Positions 1-5,505 of a stretch of DNA of 6,385 nt are shown here, piece after piece. Numbering within the stretch: the stretch's first letter is position 1; the number at the start of each line of letters is the position of its first letter. A program made the translations under genes and the position numbers. Under the pieces are notes generated by a model. It saw only the letters and a list, made by a program, of their open reading frames with translations. It was not told the DNA's origin and did not search any database. Origin of the DNA: Bacteroidota bacterium (GTDB lineage: Bacteria > Bacteroidota > Ignavibacteria > UBA10030); the NCBI GenBank assembly GCA_025455125.1, contig JALONE010000065.1, positions 1-6,385 of the forward strand, given 5' to 3'.

Positions 1-33
1 TTCTTGTTGTTCTCCACCCGCGGCATCCGTTGG

Positions 34-62
34 TTGCTCGTTTTGGCAATTTTCGCTATTAT
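34..62 (+). promoter_or_regulatory. possible sigma70-type promoter ahead of serA
   Basis: TTGCTC (34-39) and TATTAT (57-62) are separated by 17 bases and lie in the locally AT-richer part of the leader. Transcription would begin near base 69, leaving an untranslated leader of roughly 70 bases before serA. The -35 match is weak, and a Bacteroidota-type promoter (TTTG / TAnnTTTG) is not clearly present. The rest of 1-137 holds no gene I can support. This is a pattern match only. Confidence 0.25.
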
Positions 63-137
63 GAAACCACAAGAAAACCTCCATTTCAAGAGTCCTCCCG
101 CTGCACGACTCTCCGACATTATCGTGAAGGTGATCCA

Positions 138-1058
138 ATGAAGATCCTCATAACGGATGGTATCTCCCCCGAAGGTGCGAAGATCCTGACCGATGCCGGG
201 CATCAGGTCGATCAAGTGAAATTGACCCCCGACGAATTGCTCAAGCGCATTGGCGGCTACGACGGTATCGTTGTGCGCTCTGCGACAAAAGTGACGAAAG
301 AGGTCATCGACGCCGGAAAGAACCTGAAGCTCATCGCCCGTGGCGGCGTCGGTCTCGACAACATCGACGTCCCGGCGGCGGAAGCGAGATCGATCAAGGT
401 CATGAATACCCCCGGTGCGTCGGCCATCTCGGTCGCCGAACTGGCGATTGGTCATATGCTCGCGGTCTCCCGGTTCCTCAATGTCAGCACGACGGAAATG
501 CGTCAGGGGAATTGGCCGAAGAAGGAATACTCCCAGGGCTTCGAACTGTATAAGAAGAGCCTCGGGATCATCGGCCTCGGCAATATCGGAAAGGAGGTCG
601 CCCGACGCGCATTGGCGTTCGGCATGCACGTCCTAGCGTACGATCCCCCCTTCACGCCGATGGACTTCTTCGTCGAGATTACGACGAAGGAACGCGTACT
701 CGCAAATGCGGACTTCTTGACGCTCCACATCCCGTTCGACAAGAAGACCGGCCCGGCGATCGGGAAGAAGGAATTCGACATGATGAAGAAGGGAGTCGTC
801 GTCATCAACTGCTCCCGTGGCGGCGTGGTGGATGAGGCGGCGCTTCTCGATGCGCTCAATAGCGGCAAGGTTGCTGGCGCAGGACTGGATGTGTTCGCCC
901 AGGAACCTCCAACCGAAGCCATAAAGGCCCTCTTGGCTCACCCGCGGGTCAGCGTTTCCCCGCATATCGGCGGCTCGACGATCGAGGCGCAGGATCGAGT
1001 GGGCGTTGAAATCGCATTGAAGGTCGTGAAGACGTTCGAATCGGAAGGACACGCATAG
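138..1058 (+). CDS. serA: D-3-phosphoglycerate dehydrogenase, short type without ACT domain
   Basis: This 306-residue cytoplasmic enzyme should oxidise 3-phosphoglycerate to 3-phosphohydroxypyruvate with NAD+, the first step of serine synthesis. The frame is open from base 30, but ATG 138 gives the family-typical MKILI start and has a good ribosome site (GAAGGTG, 125-131). Visible landmarks are the substrate-side loop RGGVGLDNID (68-77), the nucleotide-binding GLGNIG (146-151), Asp169 at the end of the second Rossmann strand (favours NAD over NADP), and the catalytic triad Arg227 (NCSRGGVVDE), Glu256 (FAQEPP) and His276 (SPHIGGST). The protein ends right after the returning substrate domain. 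It lacks the ACT/ASB regulatory domains of the longer E. coli and Mycobacterium types, so ACT-mediated serine feedback is not expected. Related 2-hydroxyacid dehydrogenases (glyoxylate or hydroxypyruvate reductase) cannot be fully excluded, but the motif set fits SerA best. DUF1015 follows after 13 bases. Confidence 0.9.
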   Translation: MKILITDGISPEGAKILTDAGHQVDQVKLTPDELLKRIGGYDGIVVRSATKVTKEVIDAGKNLKLIARGGVGLDNIDVPAAEARSIKVMNTPGASAISVAELAIGHMLAVSRFLNVSTTEMRQGNWPKKEYSQGFELYKKSLGIIGLGNIGKEVARRALAFGMHVLAYDPPFTPMDFFVEITTKERVLANADFLTLHIPFDKKTGPAIGKKEFDMMKKGVVVINCSRGGVVDEAALLDALNSGKVAGAGLDVFAQEPPTEAIKALLAHPRVSVSPHIGGSTIEAQDRVGVEIALKVVKTFESEGHA

Positions 1059-1071
1059 TCCGGGACGAACC

Positions 1072-2325
1072 ATGTCAACGATCCGACCGTTCAAAGCCTT
1101 CCGGCCTCGTCCGGATGTAGCAGGCGAAGTCGCCTCCAAGCCGTATGATGTGCTGAACTCCGACGAAGCCCGCGCGGAAGCCGCGGGTCACCCGCTCTCA
1201 TTCCTGCACGTCGGCAAACCGGAGATCGACCTCGATCCCGCCATCGACCTCCACGATCCCCGCGTGTACGCCAAAGGAAAAGAGAACCTCCGAACGCTCA
1301 TCCGCGACGGGGTGCTGGTCGAGGATCCGACGCCCGCACTCTATGTGTATGCGCAGACGATGGATGGACGTACGCAGTACGGTCTTGTGGGTTGTGCGTC
1401 CGTCGAGGAGTACTGGAATGACACCATCAAGAAGCACGAACTGACGCGGAAGGACAAGGAAGAGGATCGGTGCGAGCATGTTCGGGTCACCAATGCACAC
1501 TCCGGACCCATCTTCTTGACGTATCCAGACAACGCTGGCGTGGATGCGATCGTCGCGCGCGTGACCGCCAAGTCCCCTGCGAATGATCACGTCGCTGCGG
1601 ACGGTATCCGGCATCAAAGCTGGATCATCGATTCGCACACAGACATCGACCAGTTGGTCGCACTCTTCAGAAGCATTCCCCGGCTCTATATTGCTGACGG
1701 TCACCATCGTTCTGCTGCCGCTGCCATCGTCGGACGCGAACGGGCGAAGCAGAATCCGGATCATCGCGGCGACGAGGAGTACAATTTCTTCCTCGCCGTC
1801 TATTTCCCCGCCAGTCAGCTCCGCATCTTCGACTACAACCGCGTGGTGAAGGATCTCAACGGACTTTCGCGTGCGTCGTTGCTGGAACAACTCTGTCCGG
1901 ATTTCGCAGCTGTTCCAGTGCCATTGCAGTATCGCCCCGTGAAGAAAGGGGAGGTGGGGATGTATGTGAAGGGACAGTGGTACGTGCTGACGGCGAGCGA
2001 ACGGTTGCAGACAATCGTCGATCCGGTCGAGCGTTTGGACGTTTCGATCCTGCAGAAGTATCTGCTCGACCCGATCATTGGCGTGAAGGACCCGCGCACG
2101 GACAAGCGGATTGATTTCGTCGGCGGGATTCGCGGACTCGGAGAACTCGAGCGCCGTGTCGATTCCGGAGAAATGGCGGTCGCATTCAGCATGTATCCGA
2201 CATCTGTGCAGGAGCTCATGGCCATCGCCGATGCGGGCAAGATCATGCCGCCGAAGTCGACCTGGTTCGAACCCAAACTCCGCGACGGCTTGTTCGTTCA
2301 TTTCCTCGACGACTCATCCTTATAA
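1072..2325 (+). CDS. DUF1015 family protein, probably co-transcribed with serA
   Basis: This 417-residue soluble protein matches DUF1015. Recognisable blocks are the N-terminal KPYDVL (about 23-28), a SFLHVGKPE segment (about 43-51), IKKHELT followed by KDKEEDR (from 119), SGPIFLTYPD, and the hallmark IADGHHRSAAA with Asp209-Gly-His-His-Arg213. No signal peptide or membrane segment is visible. Its biochemical function is not firmly established to my knowledge. DGHHR resembles the DGH(T/H)R motif of ParB/sulfiredoxin-fold proteins, which include free-serine kinases of the SerK/SbnI type. Together with its position 13 bases after serA, this makes a role in serine or phosphoserine metabolism plausible, as inference only. 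The ATG at 1072 follows GGGACG, a weak ribosome site, so translational coupling to serA is likely. The family call is firm and the function open. Confidence 0.85.
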   Translation: MSTIRPFKAFRPRPDVAGEVASKPYDVLNSDEARAEAAGHPLSFLHVGKPEIDLDPAIDLHDPRVYAKGKENLRTLIRDGVLVEDPTPALYVYAQTMDGRTQYGLVGCASVEEYWNDTIKKHELTRKDKEEDRCEHVRVTNAHSGPIFLTYPDNAGVDAIVARVTAKSPANDHVAADGIRHQSWIIDSHTDIDQLVALFRSIPRLYIADGHHRSAAAAIVGRERAKQNPDHRGDEEYNFFLAVYFPASQLRIFDYNRVVKDLNGLSRASLLEQLCPDFAAVPVPLQYRPVKKGEVGMYVKGQWYVLTASERLQTIVDPVERLDVSILQKYLLDPIIGVKDPRTDKRIDFVGGIRGLGELERRVDSGEMAVAFSMYPTSVQELMAIADAGKIMPPKSTWFEPKLRDGLFVHFLDDSSL

Positions 2326-2326
2326 C

Positions 2327-2424
2327 TTATGCCTTTTGACTTTTACCTTATGATTTTTGACTTGTTCTCTCGTATCACATTTGCCATTTACCATATGCCA
2401 TCTTTCATTTGCCATCTCACCTAG
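2327..2424. repeat. degenerate 7-bp tandem repeat spacer between DUF1015 and korD
   Basis: Starting just after the DUF1015 stop, the spacer can be cut into consecutive 7-base units in one continuous phase. The first block has units such as TTATGCC, TTTTGAC and TTTTACC (2327-2361, with TTTTGAC twice). The second has GCCATTT, ACCATAT and GCCATCT (2383-2417, with GCCATCT twice). Two less regular units join them. The block is markedly poorer in GC than the flanking genes and has no convincing coding content. No clear promoter hexamer pair with proper spacing is seen, although the korD operon promoter should lie here. Similar heptameric low-complexity spacers, the STRR type, are known in cyanobacteria, and I recall them in Bacteroidota/Ignavibacteria genomes. 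Their function is unknown. Confidence 0.75.
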
Positions 2425-2437
2425 ACCTCCCTTTCCT

Positions 2438-2692
2438 ATGTCCGAACCCACTCCCACAAAAAAAGCCCGCGGCTCGGTCGTGATCATGGCCGAACGATGC
2501 AAGGGCTGCGGCTTCTGCGTCGAATTCTGTCCGACGGATGCACTTGATCTGTCGAGTCAGTACAACGCAAAAGGCTATCATCCGCCGGTGCTCGCGCGCA
2601 AGGATAATTGCACGGGCTGCGACATCTGCGGGATGGTCTGTCCCGACTTCGCCATCTACGGCTTCATCAAGAAACCGACGAAAGGACACTGA
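2438..2692 (+). CDS. korD: 2-oxoglutarate:ferredoxin oxidoreductase delta subunit (2x[4Fe-4S] ferredoxin)
   Basis: This 84-residue electron-transfer subunit has two complete CxxCxxCxxxCP cluster motifs: Cys21/24/27/31 (CKGCGFCVEFCP) and Cys58/61/64/68 (CTGCDICGMVCP). It should carry electrons from the catalytic core of the 2-oxoacid oxidoreductase to free ferredoxin. It is the first gene of a D-A-B-C operon, the order seen for oorDABC in Helicobacter and Campylobacter, and its TGA is one base from the korA start. ATG 2438 is chosen because it gives a normal N-terminus (MSEPTP). The frame upstream of it is made of the heptamer repeat. There is no Shine-Dalgarno sequence (the preceding bases are pyrimidine rich), so initiation may be leaderless or SD-independent. 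An internal ATG at 2486, just before the first cluster, is a less likely alternative start. Confidence 0.88.
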   Translation: MSEPTPTKKARGSVVIMAERCKGCGFCVEFCPTDALDLSSQYNAKGYHPPVLARKDNCTGCDICGMVCPDFAIYGFIKKPTKGH

Positions 2693-2693
2693 C

Positions 2694-3863
2694 GTGGCGA
2701 CCGCTGATCCCATTGGCGTGCTGACCGGCGCGCATTTCATTGACGGCGACCACGCGTGCAGCGAGGGGGCCATCGCCGCAGGTTGTCGTTTCGTCGCAGG
2801 ATATCCGATCACTCCCTCGACGGAGGTCGTCGAGCGCATCGCCGAACGGTTCCCCTTCGTCGGCGGCGTGTTCATCCAAATGGAGGACGAGATCGCTTCA
2901 TCGATCGCGATCCAGGGTGCTGCGTGGGCGGGAAAGAAGACGATGACCGTCACATCGGGCCCAGGCTTCTCGCTCATGATGGAACATATCGGCCTCGCCG
3001 CGATGACCGAAACACCGCTTGTCCTCGTGGACGTCCAGCGGGCGGGACCATCGACCGGTCTCCCGACGATGCCTGCGCAGGGGGACATGATGCAGGCACG
3101 CTGGGGCTCGCATGGCGACTACGGCATCATCGCCCTCTGCCCGAATTCCCCGCAGGAATGTTTCGATCTCACCATCAAGGCCTTCAATCTGGCGGAACAG
3201 TATCGCGTGCCGGTGCTCTTCATGATGGATGAGTGCGTTGGTCACATGATCGAGCGCGTCGTGATCCCCTCGGCGGACAAGATCGAGGTGACACCGCGAC
3301 GGATGCATACCGGCTCGAAAGAAGAGTATCTCGCCTTCGCGCCCAAGGCCGATCTCGTCCCCGACATGGTGAAGGCGGGCGACGGCTATCACATGCACGT
3401 GACCGGATTGACGCACGACGAAAAGGGATATCCGAACATGACAGTCGGCACCCAGGCGCGTCTCGTCCGGCGTCTGGTGGACAAGATCAAGCTGAACGCG
3501 GAAAAGATCGTCGACTATCGCGAGGACGGCGTGGAAGGGGCAGATATTGTCGTGGTGACCTACGGCATCACCTCCCGCACGGCACTCCCTGCGATCGAGC
3601 AGGCGCGCAGCGAAGGACTGAAGGTCGGACATCTTCGACTGGTCGTCGCGTGGCCCTTCCCGGAGAAGCGCATCCGCGAACTCTCTTCGAAGGTGAAGGC
3701 ATTCGTCGTCCCGGAATTGAACTTCGGCCAGATGACACTCGAGGTCGAGCGATGCGCGGCCGGACGGGCCAACACGGTCTGTGTCCCGCACGCCGGTGGA
3801 ACCGTCCACAATCCGAAGGACATCTACGAAGCGATTCGTGACAGCGTGAAAGGAGCCAAGTGA
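2694..3863 (+). CDS. korA: 2-oxoglutarate:ferredoxin oxidoreductase subunit alpha
   Basis: This 389-residue subunit supplies the pyrimidine-binding domain and domain II of the thiamine-pyrophosphate enzyme that interconverts 2-oxoglutarate + CoA and succinyl-CoA + CO2 with ferredoxin. The GTG start at 2694 has AAAGGA (2681-2686) at good spacing, and homology begins soon after it. Landmarks are YPITPSTE (37-44), QMEDE with conserved Glu64, TSGPGFSLM (87-95), the KorA-type GPSTGLPT (118-125) and QGDMMQARWGSHGDY (129-143), then LLFMMDE-like VLFMMDECVGHM. The length fits the separate-gamma (four-subunit) class rather than the roughly 600-residue gamma-alpha fusions. It overlaps korB by one base (TGATG). 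A related branched-chain 2-oxoacid (Vor) specificity cannot be ruled out from sequence alone, but the motifs read as Kor. Confidence 0.88.
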   Translation: MATADPIGVLTGAHFIDGDHACSEGAIAAGCRFVAGYPITPSTEVVERIAERFPFVGGVFIQMEDEIASSIAIQGAAWAGKKTMTVTSGPGFSLMMEHIGLAAMTETPLVLVDVQRAGPSTGLPTMPAQGDMMQARWGSHGDYGIIALCPNSPQECFDLTIKAFNLAEQYRVPVLFMMDECVGHMIERVVIPSADKIEVTPRRMHTGSKEEYLAFAPKADLVPDMVKAGDGYHMHVTGLTHDEKGYPNMTVGTQARLVRRLVDKIKLNAEKIVDYREDGVEGADIVVVTYGITSRTALPAIEQARSEGLKVGHLRLVVAWPFPEKRIRELSSKVKAFVVPELNFGQMTLEVERCAAGRANTVCVPHAGGTVHNPKDIYEAIRDSVKGAK

Positions 3864-4633
3864 TGGTGGAAGAGCAATTGTTCGATGAAGAAGTGGCCGC
3901 TCCGGCGAATCCGATCGAATCGCTGTTGCGGATGGATCGCATCCCCCACATCTGGTGTCCGGGATGCGGAATCGGCACCACGGTCAACTGTTTCATCCGC
4001 GCGCTGCAAACGAGCGGCCTGAACCTCGACAAGGTTGCGGTCGTGTCGGGCATCGGCTGCACGGGACGCGTTGCAGGATACCTGGACCTCGATTCGTTTC
4101 ACACAACACACGGCCGGGCGATCCCGTTCGCGACGGGATTGAAGCTGGCGAATCCCGAATTGAAGGTGGTCGTGTACAGCGGCGATGGAGATTTGACGGC
4201 GATCGGCGGCAATCACTTCATTCATGCCGCGCGCCGCAATGTCGACATGACCGTCATCCTTGTGAACAACATGATCTACGGAATGACCGGCGGGCAGGTC
4301 GCGCCGACGACGCCGCTCAATGCGACCGCCTCCACGACGCCCCATGGCAACTTCGAGCAGACGTTCAATCTTCCATTCCTGGCGGAGTCATGCGGAGCGG
4401 TGTATGTGGCGCGCTGGACCGCATCCCACGTCCGGCATTTGACGAAGTCTATCAAGGAAGCGTTGGGGAAGAAAGGTTTTTCGTTCGTCGAGATCCTTGC
4501 CCCCTGTCCGACGTTGTTCAGCCGCCGCAACAAGCTCGGTGACGGACTCGATCAGATGGAGTATTATCAGGAACACGCGGAGATCCGGCACGGCGCGGAC
4601 ACGAAGACCGTCGGGATGGATTTCCAGAGCTAG
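3863..4633 (+). CDS. korB: 2-oxoglutarate:ferredoxin oxidoreductase subunit beta, cut short by an in-frame TAG
   Basis: This is the TPP- and cluster-binding subunit. ATG 3863 overlaps the korA stop and follows GAAAGGAG (3848-3855). As read, it has 256 residues. WCPGCG (31-36) gives Cys32 and Cys35, SGIGCTGR gives Cys66 and APCPT gives Cys215. Together these match the four ligands of the proximal [4Fe-4S] cluster known in Sulfolobus OFOR. The TPP/Mg motif GDGD (107-110) with Asn135/Asn136 and the NMIYGMTGGQVAPTTP segment are intact. Translation stops at TAG 4631-4633 after MDFQS, but the same frame continues for 44 codons with family-like sequence (listed separately). All catalytic residues precede the stop, so the short product could be partly functional, though it would lack the usual C-terminal tail. 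Possible explanations are a sequencing or assembly error, a real nonsense mutation, or amber readthrough. Confidence 0.85.
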   Translation: MVEEQLFDEEVAAPANPIESLLRMDRIPHIWCPGCGIGTTVNCFIRALQTSGLNLDKVAVVSGIGCTGRVAGYLDLDSFHTTHGRAIPFATGLKLANPELKVVVYSGDGDLTAIGGNHFIHAARRNVDMTVILVNNMIYGMTGGQVAPTTPLNATASTTPHGNFEQTFNLPFLAESCGAVYVARWTASHVRHLTKSIKEALGKKGFSFVEILAPCPTLFSRRNKLGDGLDQMEYYQEHAEIRHGADTKTVGMDFQS

Positions 4634-4768
4634 ATCATCGTCGGCAAGTTCGTCGACATCGAACGGCCGCCATATCAGCAAGCGATGTATGACCATTACC
4701 GCGGGAAATACGGCGACAAGTACGTGCCGTCTCCCGAAATGCAGAAGGTGTTCGATGGCAAGAACTGA
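4634..4768 (+). other. in-frame C-terminal continuation of korB beyond the amber codon
   Basis: Directly after TAG 4631-4633, in the korB frame, 44 sense codons run without interruption to TGA 4766-4768. They begin IIVGKFVDIERPPYQQ, which resembles the usual KorB C-terminus (a (I/V)VGKFVD-x-ERP segment, from memory), and end with KVFDGKN. Codon use is GC rich, like the rest of the gene. The terminal TGA lies 14 bases inside korC, whose ATG is at 4755, so the coupled overlap expected of this operon is restored only if the frame is read through the TAG. The full-length product would be 301 codons, counting the TAG. No separate start with a ribosome site is evident inside this segment (ATG 4685 is unsupported), so it is not a stand-alone gene. 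Confidence 0.85.
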
Positions 4769-5303
4769 GATCAAGATCGGCGGATTCGGCGGGCAAGGCG
4801 TCATCCTCAGCGGATACATCATCGGCCGTGCCGCATCCATCTTCGACAGCAAGCACGCGACCATGATCCAGGCGTTCGGACCGGAAGCCCGGGGGAGCGC
4901 CTGCAGCGCGCAGGTGATCGTCTCGAACGAGCCGGTCGCCTACCCCTATATCACCACGCCGAGTTTGATGGTCGTGATGTCGCAGGAAGCGTACACGAAG
5001 TTCTCGCCGGAACTTGCGGAAGGCGGAACCCTCATCACGGAAGAGGAGTTGGTCAATCCGACGAACCTTCGGAAGGACCTGAAGCATTACTCGATCCCTG
5101 CAACGCGCATCGCGGAGGAATTGGGGAAGAAAATGGTCCTGAACATCGTAATGATGGGCTTCTTCACCGCAATGACGGGAGCGGTCGGCAGGGAGGCGAT
5201 GGAGGAAGCGGTGAAGGTCTCGGTGCCGAAAGGGACGGAGGAACTGAACCTGAATGCGTTCAAGCGGGGATATGAGTACGGGCTCTCACTTCAGAAGAAA
5301 TGA
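4755..5303 (+). CDS. korC: 2-oxoglutarate:ferredoxin oxidoreductase subunit gamma
   Basis: This 182-residue gamma subunit closes the korDABC operon. ATG 4755 is chosen over the long upstream open frame because the gamma-family N-terminus MARTEIKIGGFGGQGV starts here and AGAAGG (4743-4748) sits at proper spacing. GFGGQG (10-15) and FGPEARGSACSAQV (41-54) are the family's conserved blocks. In OFORs of known structure the gamma domain contributes to CoA binding and closure over the active site. PSLMVVMSQEAYTKF (69-83) continues the usual fold, and the C-terminus is complete. The start lies within the last 14 bases of the read-through korB frame, indicating that the two genes were translationally coupled. 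A hairpin terminator follows about 110 bases downstream. Confidence 0.88.
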   Translation: MARTEIKIGGFGGQGVILSGYIIGRAASIFDSKHATMIQAFGPEARGSACSAQVIVSNEPVAYPYITTPSLMVVMSQEAYTKFSPELAEGGTLITEEELVNPTNLRKDLKHYSIPATRIAEELGKKMVLNIVMMGFFTAMTGAVGREAMEEAVKVSVPKGTEELNLNAFKRGYEYGLSLQKK

Positions 5304-5349
5304 ATCTCACTGTTGCAGGTCAGCAGCGCAGGACAACCCTTCTCTGTTG

Positions 5350-5400
5350 ACCCCGGGTTGGAACCCGGGTCGGACCCGGGGTTGTGCCCGGGTAGCTACC
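5350..5400. repeat. CCCGGG-module inverted/direct repeat block
   Basis: Four CCCGGG hexamers lie at 5352-5357, 5364-5369, 5375-5380 and 5387-5392, spaced 11-12 bases apart. ACCCCGGGT (5350-5358) pairs perfectly with ACCCGGGGT (5374-5382) around a loop that itself contains CCCGGG, and shorter alternative hairpins are possible. A perfect 10-base palindrome, GGTAGCTACC (5391-5400), abuts the block. It sits between the converging korC and hppA genes. It could act in transcript folding or be a repetitive extragenic element. No function can be assigned from one copy. Confidence 0.7.
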
Positions 5401-5412
5401 TCCGAATAACAA

Positions 5413-5443
5413 CGAAGCCCGACAGACTCTCTGCCGGGCTTCG
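5413..5443. terminator. hairpin terminator between convergent korC and hppA
   Basis: CGAAGCCCGACAG (5413-5425) pairs with CTGCCGGGCTTCG (5431-5443): a 13-base-pair stem with a single A/C mismatch and a 5-base loop. The plus-strand flank (CTTCTCCTC) is pyrimidine rich but has no long T run. On the minus strand the hairpin is followed by GTTGTTATT. It lies between two genes that end towards each other, so it could end transcription from both sides. The stem is clear. The terminator role is inferred from position. Confidence 0.7.
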
Positions 5444-5457
5444 CTTCTCCTCGATGT

Positions 5458-5492
5458 ACGACTGATCACTGACTACTGACAACTGACGACTG
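5458..5492. repeat. five-unit 7-bp tandem repeat (ANNACTG)
   Basis: Five consecutive heptamers fit ANNACTG with only the two N positions changing (CG, TC, CT, CA, CG). The array lies between the hairpin and the hppA stop codon. It has the same 7-base period as the spacer upstream of korD but a different unit sequence. No coding or RNA-gene signal is seen. Confidence 0.8.
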
Positions 5493-5505
5493 ATTCCCCT
5501 CCACT

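Noticed and set aside
30..137. N-terminal extension of serA from an upstream ATG at base 30.
   Set aside because: The extension is not SerA-like, and ATG 138 has a good ribosome site and the family-typical MKILI start.
1..141. A frame open from the window edge to a TGA overlapping the serA ATG, as if an upstream gene ended there.
   Set aside because: The 46 residues (FLLFSTRGIRW... to KVIQ) resemble no family I know. A second frame is also open across the same stretch, so chance openness is likely.
1198..2301. Long minus-strand open frame of 367 codons opposite the DUF1015 gene.
   Set aside because: It is a shadow of a well-supported coding frame and shows no recognisable motif.
2336..2362. 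TTGACT hexamers (2336, 2357) and TATGAT (2349) as a sigma70 promoter for korD.
   Set aside because: The spacing is 7 bases or in the wrong order, and the hexamers are by-products of the heptamer repeat.
2898..3809. Long minus-strand open frame of 303 codons opposite korA.
   Set aside because: It is antisense to a clearly conserved gene, its composition is rich in Arg, His and Asp as expected of a GC-rich shadow frame, and no domain is recognisable.
4631..4633. Genome-wide reassignment of TAG to an amino acid.
   Set aside because: TAG also ends serA (1056-1058) and hppA (5506-5508) at natural C-termini, so TAG works as a normal stop in this window.
4497..4754. Upstream extension of korC by 86 codons inside korB.
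   Set aside because: The sequence is Arg/Ser-rich out-of-frame korB. The gamma-family N-terminus and ribosome site place the start at 4755.
5458..5492. CRISPR array.
   Set aside because: The units are 7 bases long and contiguous with no spacers, so this is a simple tandem repeat.
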